Shown: positions 27,039 through 35,561 of the stretch, one piece after another
Layout: every line of letters begins with the position of its first letter
Numbering within the stretch: the first letter of the stretch is position 1
Assembly (NCBI RefSeq): GCF_029504695.1
Contig: NZ_JAQFIN010000002.1
Coordinates: 248,001-312,000 of the forward strand
DNA length: 64,000 bases
Direction of reading: 5' to 3'
Source: Parabacteroides sp. PF5-6
Lineage (GTDB): Bacteria; Bacteroidota; Bacteroidia; Bacteroidales; Tannerellaceae
Translations under genes and position numbers: made by a program
Notes under the pieces: model-generated
Seen by the model: only the letters and a program-made list of their open reading frames with translations
What the model was told of the DNA's origin: nothing
Databases searched by the model: none

Positions 27039-29018
27039 TCAGAATAAATTATAATTCGTTCGTAACACTTTAAATTCTGTTCGCCGGTTGATCTGGTCGG
27101 CAATCTCCTGTTGCTCGGGGGTCAATTCGAGGATAAACGCTTCGGTCAACACATCGCCCTCGTTCAGGAAGTCGATCCGTTCGGCCATACGTTTGTTGAT
27201 CACTTTAGGTGCGCTCTCGCCATAGCCTTTGGCTTCGAGACGATCGGTGGCGATTCCGCCGGCGATCAGGTAGTCGACCACCGACTGGGCACGGCGTTGG
27301 GCCAGGCGTTCGTTGTATGCGTCGGTCCCTTTGCGGTCGGTATGGGCACCCAGTTCGATCGTGACGTTCGGGTTATCGTTCAGCATCTTGATCATCTGAT
27401 CCAAAGCTTCTTTGGATTCGGGACGCAAGGTCGCTTTGTCGAAGTCGTAGAAGATATTCTCGACCACCACCGGCTCATGGATCGGGGAGAGGAAGAAATC
27501 GACCGTGTAGGTCTCGTTGGCCTCTTCGGGACCGGTCTTCAATTCGAAGTTCTGGTTGAGGTATCCCCGGGCACTGGCCATCATGACGTAGCTGATGTCG
27601 CGCTCCAACTCGACGCGGTAACTCCCGTCTTTGCGCACGGGCACCCTAACGTTCAAGCCATCGCGCCCGACGATGCGGATCGTCGCCTCTTCGATCGGGT
27701 ATTCATCCAGATCAGACACGAAGCCTTCGATAAAGATATTGACAGTCGGATATTCAAAGGAATAGAGGTGGTCGTAGCCGCGGGCATCGTTCCGGTTGGA
27801 GCTGAAGAAGCCCCATTCCTGGCTGCCGGCAAAGGTGATGCCGAAGTCATCGCCCATGGAATTGATGGGCGCACCCATATTTTCAACGTTCCAGTGGCCG
27901 GTACTGTCGAGCGTTGCCTTGAAGATATCCAATCCGCCCATGCCCGGATGACCGTTGGAGGCGAAATAGAGGGTGACGGAGTCGCGGGCGTACGGAAACA
28001 TCTCGTCTCCCGCGGTATTGATCGCTTCTCCCAGATTCTCCATCGGCCCGAAATCATTGCCTACGGCACGGGCGCGAAAAATATCCTTGCCGCCGAAGCC
28101 ACCCACGGCATCGGATACGAAATAGAGGTATTTACCATCCGGCGAGATCGAAGGATGGCCCAATGGGGTGATCGAGTCTTTGACGATCGCCACCTTTTCA
28201 CCTTTGCCCCACTGGGCGTTGCTGCGGCGCGAACGGTAGATCTCCGCCGTGCGCGGGCCTTCCGGATCTTGGGCGCAGTAGGTATAATACATCGTGGAGC
28301 CGTCGCCGGAGATAGAAGGCGTGCCTTCGTCGAATTCGGTGTTCAGGCCACCGTCGACAAGGATCGGAGCGATCCAGTTTTTGTTTTCATCCTGGGTGAC
28401 GACGTAGATATCGTTGGTGTTCTGGCCGGTGATGGCGCTGATCTTCGCCTCTTTGTCTTTGGTGCGGGAGGATGAGAAATAAAGCTGGTTGTAATCTTCG
28501 CCGCCCAAGATCGGGCTGAACTCGCCTTTGCGGGAGTTGAACTTATCCATCCGGCGCACGATATACCGCGTAGGGTTGTTTTTCATCTCAGCAGCCATCT
28601 CACTGCCTGCCAGCCCGTTTGCCGCCAGGAGGTTGTCGGGGTAAGTCGTAAGGTACTCCCGGTAGTATCTGATGGCGTCGTTGTATTTGCCTTCTTTCTG
28701 GTAGGTCTGCCCCAGACGCAGGTAGACAATGCTGTCGGGGTAGTTATAACGTAACGCGTTCATGTAGGCACCGGTCGCACGCGGCGTACTATTGATCAAC
28801 CGGCTGCATTCCGCCATGCGGAAAGCGATATATCCCCGCAGATCCCTTTTCTGTGCCGGCGTCTTCTGGTACACTTTGCGGTAGATATTCGCCGCTTCGT
28901 AGTATTCTCCGATCCGCTGCTTCTCTTCCGCATCACTCAGCTTGGCCGACTTGCAGGAAGAGAATAGCCCGGTGGCTATAAAGAGAAAAAGTATATATAT
29001 AATGTAACGCGTTCTCAT
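27039..29018 (-). CDS. porE: OmpA-family lipoprotein with TPR and beta-propeller, PorE-like T9SS component
   Basis: A 659-aa lipoprotein (signal LFSSC). Domain order: TPR-like helices (~30-130, with GEYYEAANIYRKVY and GKYNDAIRYYREYL); a PD40/WD40-type propeller (~150-420, with GTPSISGDGSTMYYT, GHPSISPDGKYLYFVSD, DIFRA, FASNGHPGMGGLDIF and GFFSSNR); a carboxypeptidase-regulatory domain (~430-500); and an OmpA C-terminal peptidoglycan-binding domain (FYDFDKATLRPES, LGAHTDRKGTDAYNERLAQRR). A ~60-residue tail follows. TPR + propeller + CRD + OmpA_C in one lipoprotein is the described architecture of PorE (PG1058) of Porphyromonas, an anchor of the T9SS to peptidoglycan. Orthology is inferred from architecture only. 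Confidence 0.8.
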   Translation of the reverse strand: MRTRYIIYILFLFIATGLFSSCKSAKLSDAEEKQRIGEYYEAANIYRKVYQKTPAQKRDLRGYIAFRMAECSRLINSTPRATGAYMNALRYNYPDSIVYLRLGQTYQKEGKYNDAIRYYREYLTTYPDNLLAANGLAGSEMAAEMKNNPTRYIVRRMDKFNSRKGEFSPILGGEDYNQLYFSSSRTKDKEAKISAITGQNTNDIYVVTQDENKNWIAPILVDGGLNTEFDEGTPSISGDGSTMYYTYCAQDPEGPRTAEIYRSRRSNAQWGKGEKVAIVKDSITPLGHPSISPDGKYLYFVSDAVGGFGGKDIFRARAVGNDFGPMENLGEAINTAGDEMFPYARDSVTLYFASNGHPGMGGLDIFKATLDSTGHWNVENMGAPINSMGDDFGITFAGSQEWGFFSSNRNDARGYDHLYSFEYPTVNIFIEGFVSDLDEYPIEEATIRIVGRDGLNVRVPVRKDGSYRVELERDISYVMMASARGYLNQNFELKTGPEEANETYTVDFFLSPIHEPVVVENIFYDFDKATLRPESKEALDQMIKMLNDNPNVTIELGAHTDRKGTDAYNERLAQRRAQSVVDYLIAGGIATDRLEAKGYGESAPKVINKRMAERIDFLNEGDVLTEAFILELTPEQQEIADQINRRTEFKVLRTNYNLF

Positions 29019-29128
29019 CTTTTGATATAAAGCAAACATCAGAATAATAACGTAGCCCGGCAGCCGTTATTGTTTTATTGGGTAAAAAGTATTCACACGA
29101 TTTGAACCCCGCCACAGCCTCCTTTTCA

Positions 29129-29216
29129 AAACATTGCGCTTTGGCCGACAAAACATTGCACTTTGGTAAAAAAAACATTGCGCTTTGGTCGACCAAAGTG
29201 CGATGTTTATTTTGGG
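29129..29216. repeat. 4 x 22-bp array (array C)
   Basis: Units start at 29129, 29151, 29173 and 29195. The first three share AAACATTGCGCTTTGG, with spacers such as TCGACC; the fourth carries the core inverted (AAAGTGCGATGTTT). The leader before it (29097-29128, with TTTGAACCCCGCCACAG and a C/T run) matches that of array A. The core sequence is unrelated to arrays A and D although period and copy number are the same. Confidence 0.8.
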
Positions 29217-29223
29217 CAGCCTA

Positions 29224-29557
29224 CACATAAAAGTTTTACACCCCCCTTTCACCTTCCACCCGATCGCCAGATCCCTGTATTGATCAGCATTTCGGGTGAA
29301 GGAATATCTTAAAAAACGACAGACCTGGAAGCTTCTCGAAAAAGGCCGCCGGCCTTTGAAAAAACCCTGCCGGCCTTTTGGAAAACCCTGCCGGCCTTTT
29401 GGAAAACTCCGGCGGCCTTTTGGGAGGACTCCATCTTTGATGATAATAAAATACGCAGATCACGCGGATCTTCCCCAAGCTTTCACCCAAAACGCTGATC
29501 AATACAGGGTCTGGTGACCGGGTGAAAGGTGAAGACCGGGGTGAAAACTTTTATGTG
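29224..29557. repeat. 76-bp inverted repeat enclosing array E
   Basis: Left arm 29224-29300 (starting CACATAAAAGTTTT) and right arm 29482-29557 (its imperfect reverse complement, ending CTTTTATGTG) match at roughly 80 percent, including the exact block CCCTGTATTGATCAGC and its mate. The 181 bp between them hold array E and no gene. It lies in the 590-bp gap between the PorE-like gene and queA. Confidence 0.8.
29339..29424. repeat. 4-copy 21/22-bp palindrome array (array E)
   Basis: Four units with the G+C-rich cores GGCCGCCGGCC, CCCTGCCGGCC (twice) and CTCCGGCGGCC, each followed by TTT(T)G and an A-run. Same design as arrays A-D, with a third core type, within the loop of the inverted repeat 29224-29557. 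Confidence 0.75.
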
Positions 29558-29609
29558 GTAAGACAAAGTTGATCATACGACACGCGATGAGCGGAATCTC
29601 TCTTTTGTG

Positions 29610-30830
29610 TCAGAGCAATAACGAACTATCCCCATAACTCAGAAAGCGAAAATCATGGGCGAGGGCATAGTCGTATAGGGGTCTCCAGCCGCCTTTGACA
29701 AAGGCGGAGATCAATAGGAGCAACGTGCTCTTGGGCTGGTGAAAATTAGTGATGATACCTCGCACGACTTTGAAGGTATAACCCGGGGCAATTAGGATCT
29801 GGGTGGCGGTCAAGAGACGGTCGGCGTTGTGACGGTCCAGGTAATCCAGGATGTTTTGCAAGGCTTCTTCTACCGGCAGCCGGTTGTTCTCGGGCTGGTA
29901 GGGCATCCATTGATCAACCACCAGTTCTTCGGAAGAGGCATCAGGCGTGGACGCCAGCCGCACACCGATATAATAAAGGCTCTCCAGCGTACGGACGGAT
30001 GTCGTGCCCACGGCAATGATATTCCCGGCTTTCTCCCGGATATGCCGGATCACGGAACGGGGTACGGAGATATATTCCGTATGCATCTCATGTCCTTCGA
30101 TCGTTTCGCTCTTGACAGGCTTGAACGTACCGGCACCGACATGCAGTGTCAGCTCTTCCGTTTCGAAACCTTTTTCTTTCAATTGCTTGAATACGTCATC
30201 GGTAAAATGCAATCCGGCGGTCGGAGCGGCAACCGATCCTTTGACTTTGGAATAAACCGTTTGGTAGGTTTGCAGGTCGCTCTCTTCCGTTTCCCGGTGG
30301 AGATAAGGCGGGATAGGAAGCACACCTGCCGCTTCGATAAGCTCGGCGAAGGTATATTTCGACTGATCCCAGCTGAATTCGATCCGATGCGTATCGCCGA
30401 AACTCTCTTTCTTCTCAGCGCAAAAAACGACGGATTCACCGGCTATTTCGACCATTCGGGTGAGCTTGCCTTCTTTCCATTTTTTCAGGTTTCCGATCAT
30501 ACAGATCCAACTGCAGCGTTCCCTTTGCTGGAAGATCTGCGCATAGTCTCTCGGCTCGGCCGGTTCGAGGCAGAAGATCTCGATCCGCGCGCCGGTATCT
30601 TTGTGAAACAATAGGCGCGCCCGGATCACGCGGGTATTGTTAAAGACCAACAGAGCCCCTTCCGGAAGGTATTCTGTCAGGTGTTTGAACCGACTCTCCC
30701 CGATCTCTCCCTCTTTGTATAACAAAAGCTTCGACTCGTCCCGTTTCTCCAATGGAAACTTGGCTATCCGCTCATCCGGCAGGGGATAGTCGTAATTTTC
30801 GATTCGTATATGTTGGATATCTGTATTCAT
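29610..30830 (-). CDS. queA: S-adenosylmethionine:tRNA ribosyltransferase-isomerase
   Basis: A 406-aa enzyme that adds the ribosyl part of SAM to preQ1 in tRNA, making epoxyqueuosine. Motifs: YDYPLPDERIAKFPLEKRD (N-terminal signature), LLVFNNTRVIRARL, AAPTAGLHFTDD, LTLHVGAGTFKPV, HTEYISVP, VGTTSVRTLES, ITNFHQPKSTLLLL and the C-terminal YGDSSLLL. The start at 30830 is close behind a minus-strand TACCTTTG box (30849-30856); longer frames overlap that box. queH, the next step, lies 1.1 kb away on the other strand. Confidence 0.95.
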   Translation of the reverse strand: MNTDIQHIRIENYDYPLPDERIAKFPLEKRDESKLLLYKEGEIGESRFKHLTEYLPEGALLVFNNTRVIRARLLFHKDTGARIEIFCLEPAEPRDYAQIFQQRERCSWICMIGNLKKWKEGKLTRMVEIAGESVVFCAEKKESFGDTHRIEFSWDQSKYTFAELIEAAGVLPIPPYLHRETEESDLQTYQTVYSKVKGSVAAPTAGLHFTDDVFKQLKEKGFETEELTLHVGAGTFKPVKSETIEGHEMHTEYISVPRSVIRHIREKAGNIIAVGTTSVRTLESLYYIGVRLASTPDASSEELVVDQWMPYQPENNRLPVEEALQNILDYLDRHNADRLLTATQILIAPGYTFKVVRGIITNFHQPKSTLLLLISAFVKGGWRPLYDYALAHDFRFLSYGDSSLLL

Positions 30831-30848
30831 AGGCGCGTTAAAACGGGG

Positions 30849-30856
30849 CAAAGGTA
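30849..30856 (-). promoter_or_regulatory. -7 box of queA promoter
   Basis: Minus-strand TACCTTTG (TAnnTTTG), about 20 bp before the queA ATG. Confidence 0.45.
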
Positions 30857-30902
30857 GGCAAAATACCTACTGATAGGGATAAAGAACGATAGAAAAAAGT
30901 CG

Positions 30903-30910
30903 TAGCTTTG
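30903..30910 (+). promoter_or_regulatory. -7 box of the cation efflux gene
   Basis: TAGCTTTG (TAnnTTTG), 25 bp before the ATG at 30936. Confidence 0.45.
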
Positions 30911-30935
30911 TCCTAACATAAAAGGAATTAGTGAT

Positions 30936-31874
30936 ATGGGACATACACATTCGCATGCGGATAGCCATGGGCATCATGATCATCACCATCATCAGATCAG
31001 CTCGTTGAACCGGGCGTTTATCATCGGGATTGTGTTGAATATCGGCTTCGTATTGGCAGAGTTCGGCGCCGGCTTTTGGTTTAACTCACTGGGCTTGCTC
31101 TCCGACGCGGGGCATAACCTGAGCGATGTGGCGAGCCTGATCCTGGCGATGCTGGCTTTCCGGCTGGCGAAGGTCAGCCCGACATCGAAATATACCTACG
31201 GTTTGAAAAAGAGTACCGTCTTGGTCTCTCTGCTGAACGCGGTGATCTTGTTGATTGCTGTTGGCATTATCCTGGCGGAAAGTATCGAGAAGTTCCTTCA
31301 TCCGCAGCCGGTGGAAGGCGGAGCGATTGCCTGGGTGGCCGGGATCGGGGTGTTGATCAATGGCTTTACGGCCTGGCTCTTTCTGAAAGATAAGGACAAA
31401 GATCTGAATGTCAAGGGGGCTTACCTGCACATGGCGGCGGATGCCTTGGTGTCAGTCGGGGTAGTCGTCTCCGGCATTATCATTATGCACACCGGCTGGT
31501 ATGTTATTGACCCGGTTATCGGCATCGTGATTGCTCTGGTGATCGTATATTCCACCTGGGGCTTGTTGCGCGACAGTCTGCGTCTCTCCCTGGATGGCGT
31601 GCCGGTGGGCACCGATCTGTCGGAGATCGAGGAGGTGATGACTACGGTCGATGGGGTGGAGAGCGTGCATCACCTGCATGTCTGGGCGATCAGTACGACG
31701 GAAACGGCATTGACAGCCCATATCGTGCTTTCGGATCTCTCCCGTATGGAAGAAATCAAAGAAGAGATCAAACACCACCTCGTTCATGTCGGCGTGCAAC
31801 ATGCGACACTTGAATTTGAACTGCCAACAGCTCCTTGCCACGAGGGGTGTGGGGCGGTGTTAAGTAATGATTAA
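30936..31874 (+). CDS. Cation diffusion facilitator (CzcD/ZitB-type zinc exporter)
   Basis: A 312-aa inner-membrane antiporter. The N-terminus is histidine-rich (HTHSHADSHGHHDHHHHQ), a metal-collecting tail. Six hydrophobic helices follow; the transport-site motif SDAGHNLSDV in helix 2 and HMAADALVSVG in helix 5 provide the HxxxD pairs of zinc-type CDFs. The C-terminal cytoplasmic domain (SVHHLHVWAISTTETALTAH) is the metal-sensing ferredoxin-like domain. It probably exports Zn(II), perhaps also Cd or Co. A ZIP-type importer lies 730 bp downstream. Confidence 0.92.
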   Translation: MGHTHSHADSHGHHDHHHHQISSLNRAFIIGIVLNIGFVLAEFGAGFWFNSLGLLSDAGHNLSDVASLILAMLAFRLAKVSPTSKYTYGLKKSTVLVSLLNAVILLIAVGIILAESIEKFLHPQPVEGGAIAWVAGIGVLINGFTAWLFLKDKDKDLNVKGAYLHMAADALVSVGVVVSGIIIMHTGWYVIDPVIGIVIALVIVYSTWGLLRDSLRLSLDGVPVGTDLSEIEEVMTTVDGVESVHHLHVWAISTTETALTAHIVLSDLSRMEEIKEEIKHHLVHVGVQHATLEFELPTAPCHEGCGAVLSND

Positions 31875-31879
31875 TAGAA

Positions 31880-31974
31880 AATTATGAATTATGAATTATG
31901 AATTATGAGAACAGGGGGGCTCCCACCTTCTCGTAATTCTTCTCTCATAATTCATAATTCATAATTCATAATTA
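31880..31974. repeat. ATTATGA-repeat hairpin
   Basis: Four ATTATGA heptamers (31881-31908) face inverted copies (31943-31974) around a ~30-bp loop. It fills the gap between the zinc exporter gene and queH. Confidence 0.7.
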
Positions 31975-31976
31975 AA

Positions 31977-32543
31977 ATGCATGTAGAGCCTCCTGTTAGA
32001 GCAAAAGAAATCTTGTTGCATACCTGTTGTGCGCCTTGTTCTTCAGCAATCATTGAATGTCTGCTGGAGAATGGGATACGGCCGTTGATCTATTATTTCA
32101 ATCCGAACATCTATCCGTTGGAAGAATATGAGATCCGCAAGGCGGAATGTACGCGTTATGCCCAGTCGTTGGGTTTGACGATTGTCGATGGTGATTACGA
32201 TCATGCCGGTTGGTTGCGGGAGATGGCGGGAATGGAAAACGAACCCGAAAGAGGTGGCCGTTGCCTGCGTTGTTTCAAGCTGCGGCTGATGGCTTCGGCC
32301 CGTTACGCGTCGGAGAATGGCTTGAAAGTGTTTACAACGACCCTGGCCTCCTCCCGCTGGAAAAGTCTCGAGCAGATCAATGCCGCCGGACGTTATGCCG
32401 TGTCTCCTTACCCTGATGTCACTTTCTGGGAGCAAAACTGGCGCAAGGGTGGCCTAAGCGAACGCCGCCGGCAGCTATTGCAGGAACATCAGTTCTATAA
32501 CCAGCTCTATTGCGGCTGCGAATTCAGTATGCGCGGAAAGTAG
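31977..32543 (+). CDS. queH: Epoxyqueuosine reductase QueH
   Basis: A 188-aa enzyme that reduces epoxyqueuosine to queuosine in tRNA, the cobalamin-independent replacement of QueG. Cysteine motifs of the family are visible: [11 protein letters not shown] at the N-terminus, RCLRCFKLR in the middle and QLYCGCEFS at the C-terminus, which bind a 4Fe-4S cluster and an extra metal. [17 protein letters not shown] is also typical. The ATG directly follows the hairpin at 31880-31974. With queA nearby, two consecutive steps of queuosine synthesis are clustered. Confidence 0.92.
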   Translation: MHVEPPVRAKEILLHTCCAPCSSAIIECLLENGIRPLIYYFNPNIYPLEEYEIRKAECTRYAQSLGLTIVDGDYDHAGWLREMAGMENEPERGGRCLRCFKLRLMASARYASENGLKVFTTTLASSRWKSLEQINAAGRYAVSPYPDVTFWEQNWRKGGLSERRRQLLQEHQFYNQLYCGCEFSMRGK

Positions 32544-32602
32544 TAAGACGCAAAACTTTTCTTCTTATTCGACTGTTTTTATACAAGAGAAATAATTATC
32601 AA

Positions 32603-33415
32603 ATGACCGATCAGAATATATTAATTCCTCTTCTATTCACTCTCTTTGCCGGTCTGGCAACGGGGATCGGTAGCTTGATCGCTTTCTTTGCCAAGCAGAC
32701 GAATAAGCGTTTCCTTTCTTTTTCGCTGGGCCTATCGGCGGGCGTGATGATCTATGTTTCTTTTGTGGAGTTGTTGCGCAGCGCGGAAGATACACTGACG
32801 GTGGAATGGGGCGATACGCCCGGTCGGGTGGTGACGGTACTCAGTTTCTTTCTGGGCATTGCGATCATTGCGATTATCGACCGTCTGGTGCCGTCGTTCG
32901 AGAACCCGCATGAGGTACGTTCGGTCGAAAGTATGCAGGAGAAACCTTCCGCGTCGGTCAATGTCCGGTTGCACCGGATGGGTATTCTGACCGCCCTGGC
33001 GATCGGTATCCATAACTTCCCTGAAGGGATTGCCACGTTTATGGCTGCTTTGGAGAGTCCGGCATTGGGTATTGCTATTGCCGTGGCTATCGCGATCCAT
33101 AATATTCCCGAAGGCATCGCCGTGTCCGTGCCGATCTACTACGCCACCGGCAACCGTAAAAAGGCCTTTTTATACTCTTTGCTCTCCGGCCTGGCCGAAC
33201 CGATCGGCGCCCTTTTGGCCTGGGCCGTCCTGATGCCTTTCCTGTCACCCACGATGATGGGCTGTGTCTTTGCCGCCGTGGCCGGCATTATGGTCTTTAT
33301 CTCCCTCGACGAATTATTACCCGCCGCCCGCGAATACGGCGAACACCATGTCTCCATCTACGGCTTGATCACCGGCATGGGCATTATGGCGGCGAGTTTG
33401 ATTCTATTGACGTAG
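32603..33415 (+). CDS. zupT: ZIP-family zinc transporter (ZupT-type)
   Basis: A 270-aa membrane protein with eight predicted helices. The two metal-site motifs of the ZIP family are [10 protein letters not shown] and [12 protein letters not shown] (helices 4 and 5), and a histidine-poor loop separates helices 3 and 4. It imports Zn(II) and possibly other divalent metals. The ATG at 32603 is chosen because residues before it are basic and overlap the end of queH. Only about 60 bp separate it from queH, so cotranscription is possible. Confidence 0.92.
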   Translation: MTDQNILIPLLFTLFAGLATGIGSLIAFFAKQTNKRFLSFSLGLSAGVMIYVSFVELLRSAEDTLTVEWGDTPGRVVTVLSFFLGIAIIAIIDRLVPSFENPHEVRSVESMQEKPSASVNVRLHRMGILTALAIGIHNFPEGIATFMAALESPALGIAIAVAIAIHNIPEGIAVSVPIYYATGNRKKAFLYSLLSGLAEPIGALLAWAVLMPFLSPTMMGCVFAAVAGIMVFISLDELLPAAREYGEHHVSIYGLITGMGIMAASLILLT

Positions 33416-33424
33416 TGAATGTTT

Positions 33425-34600
33425 TTAGTTTATTGTAAATAGCATAAACAGATATTCATCTTCATCACCCATTTGCTCGAAAGCTTCTTTCAACTCCCCT
33501 TTTAATTTGTTCTGTTTATCTGCCTGGGCCAATTCATCCTTCGAGTAATGAACTATACCTGCATAAGGAGAAACAAAGGTGTTTACCGTGGAAGGATCAA
33601 TAACGAACTCTTTATCTTCAAAATCAGAGTTTATGATGTGTTGCGTATAGATCTGTTTATCCTTTTTGTCAATGATATATGCGGTTTTGGGATGAGCCTT
33701 GAAAGTCTTTTGGTCATATTCCAACCGAACGCTCGAAAGAAAGAGAGATTTGGATGTCTCTATAAAACTGTGTAATGCAATTTTGGGATCTGTCTCTTCA
33801 AAGGAAGGCTTTCTTACCAATGCCGGCGTAAGGGTTTTATCCGGACTTATCCGATAGGCAGTAGTGTCCGACCCATATTCGGTGAGTAAAAAATCCTTAT
33901 CATTCTTTACCACATAATATCCTGGAAAATAGAAGAACCCATTATGCATAAATGAACCATCAGCCATCTGGATTTGATCAAATCTAACCAGCATATCTTT
34001 TGGCTCTTCAATGAAAATATCCGTGAGAAAAGAAATATTACCATCCGCTTTGGAGAATAAGGCGAAAGGCACCTGTTGTTCTGCGAAATAGAGTAAAAGA
34101 TGCTCGTCGTCATAGTTGTACATGCCTTCTATTCGCATGTCTTTTGGAGTAGAATACTCTTTTTCGAACCGGCCTTCTTTATTGTAAACCTTTATCTTTG
34201 AATTGATCCATACTGTAATATAAAGTTTATCTTCCTCATCGACATACACAAAATGCTCTGTTCTGACATACTCTTCCGGCCCTTCTCCTTTTCGATTTAC
34301 TTTGCTGATCGCCTTCCCTGATTTATCAAAAAAGAGAAACCCTTGGCCGTTCTCATTTTTCACAATGATAAAATCATTTGTTATTGTTGCTGATGGATAA
34401 TTGAAAAGATATTCTTCTTTGGTTTGCAAGGTCACATAGCTGACATCCGCTAAGTCCTGAAGCAGCAGTTCTTTTTTTGGGTACTTCGCTGTTACATCGA
34501 TGGTGATAAAGCCGTCGCTTTGCATCTCGGATGTTTTGCGTTCGGTGCATCCTGTTAATACAAACAGGATAGTGATCCATAAGGTAAAGCGTTTTTTCAT
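33425..34600 (-). CDS. 6-bladed beta-propeller lipoprotein
   Basis: A 391-aa lipoprotein (signal ILFVLTGC) of the type common in Bacteroides (BF3164/DUF4934-like). It starts with ITIDVTAKYPKKELLLQDLADVSYVTLQT, then repeated blades with FFDKSGKAISKVNRKGEGPEEY (written in parts in family alignments) and LYITVWINSKIKVYNKEG. Function unknown; such proteins often stand beside surface glycan systems, but no such neighbours are seen here. An in-frame TTG at 34612 precedes the ATG; I prefer the ATG next to the signal peptide. Base use is more A+T-rich than its neighbours. Confidence 0.8.
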   Translation of the reverse strand: MKKRFTLWITILFVLTGCTERKTSEMQSDGFITIDVTAKYPKKELLLQDLADVSYVTLQTKEEYLFNYPSATITNDFIIVKNENGQGFLFFDKSGKAISKVNRKGEGPEEYVRTEHFVYVDEEDKLYITVWINSKIKVYNKEGRFEKEYSTPKDMRIEGMYNYDDEHLLLYFAEQQVPFALFSKADGNISFLTDIFIEEPKDMLVRFDQIQMADGSFMHNGFFYFPGYYVVKNDKDFLLTEYGSDTTAYRISPDKTLTPALVRKPSFEETDPKIALHSFIETSKSLFLSSVRLEYDQKTFKAHPKTAYIIDKKDKQIYTQHIINSDFEDKEFVIDPSTVNTFVSPYAGIVHYSKDELAQADKQNKLKGELKEAFEQMGDEDEYLFMLFTIN

Positions 34601-34709
34601 GATGCGATTCAATTGTATTTAATTGATGCACAAGATAAACCTATTTTCTTTAACTCCACCGAAAAAGAAAGAACTTTGTGAAACTTCGCAAAACTTTGTG
34701 GTTCAAACT

Positions 34710-35456
34710 TTATTTTCTCTTTCCTTGATTGGCTACGGCATCCATCAGTTTTTTGATTTCTTCGGGGTCGCCGAGGAAGTAGTTGTCGACCAGGCGGAGG
34801 TTGTCGTCGAAGGCGAAGACGTAGGGCACGGCTGTCGGCAGGTTGAGGTTGACGATGTCTTCGTCGCTGATGCCACGCAGGTATTTGATGATGCCGCGCA
34901 GGCTGTTGCCATGGGCGACGACCAGTAGATTGTCAACACTGTGTAGGCTGGGGAAGATCACCTCTTTCCAGTAGGGCAGGATCCGATCGATCGTATCTTT
35001 GAGGGATTCGGTACGGGGCAGTTCGTTGTCGGGCACGCCGGCATAGCGAGGATCGAGGCGGGGATTACGCGGATCATCTTCGGCAAGCGCGTTGGGGGCG
35101 ACGTCGAAGCTGCGGCGCCAGATCAGTACCTGTTCGTCCCCGTATTTCGCGGCAGTCTCACTCTTGTTCAAGCCCTGCAGATCGCCGTAATGTTTCTCGT
35201 TCAGGCGCCAGGATTTCTCTACCGGGATCCAGTCCTGATCCAGCCGATCCAATACATTGTTTAATGTTTTGACTGCCCGTTTGAGGTAGGAAGTGTAGGC
35301 TTTCTGGAAAGCGAACCCTTCCTTTTTCAGGTACTCACCTGCCTGATAGGCTTCTTCTATGCCTTTTTCAGTCAGATCGACATCGGTCCATCCGGTGAAC
35401 CGGTTTTCTTTGTTCCAGGTGCTCTCACCGTGGCGGAGCAAAACGATATGTTTCAT
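34710..35456 (-). CDS. gpmA: 2,3-bisphosphoglycerate-dependent phosphoglycerate mutase
   Basis: A 248-aa glycolytic enzyme interconverting 3- and 2-phosphoglycerate. It has the phosphohistidine motif [10 protein letters not shown] (H9), [11 protein letters not shown], the conserved RRSFDV and [14 protein letters not shown], and the second catalytic histidine in [11 protein letters not shown]. The length matches the dPGM family. Its start is followed upstream by the divergent S9 peptidase promoter region. Confidence 0.96.
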   Translation of the reverse strand: MKHIVLLRHGESTWNKENRFTGWTDVDLTEKGIEEAYQAGEYLKKEGFAFQKAYTSYLKRAVKTLNNVLDRLDQDWIPVEKSWRLNEKHYGDLQGLNKSETAAKYGDEQVLIWRRSFDVAPNALAEDDPRNPRLDPRYAGVPDNELPRTESLKDTIDRILPYWKEVIFPSLHSVDNLLVVAHGNSLRGIIKYLRGISDEDIVNLNLPTAVPYVFAFDDNLRLVDNYFLGDPEEIKKLMDAVANQGKRK

Positions 35457-35509
35457 GTTTTCTCTTTTTAATTAGAACCTCAAATTTCCTCAAATTGTTT
35501 ACTGTAGAC

Positions 35510-35540
35510 AATACCCAATTGTGGGTATTTTATATCTTTG
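35510..35540 (+). promoter_or_regulatory. Promoter with overlapping palindromic operator
   Basis: A perfect 8-bp inverted repeat AATACCCA-ATTG-TGGGTATT (35510-35529) sits where the -33 element of the TATCTTTG box (35533-35540) should lie, 22 bp before the S9 peptidase ATG. The position suggests control by a DNA-binding protein, or a hairpin only by chance. Confidence 0.5.
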
Positions 35541-35561
35541 CCCGTACTAAATCTATACACC

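Noticed and set aside
27111-28475. A 454-codon open frame on the plus strand
   Set aside because: It lies inside the PorE-like gene and shows no domain pattern; the minus-strand protein has four recognisable domains.
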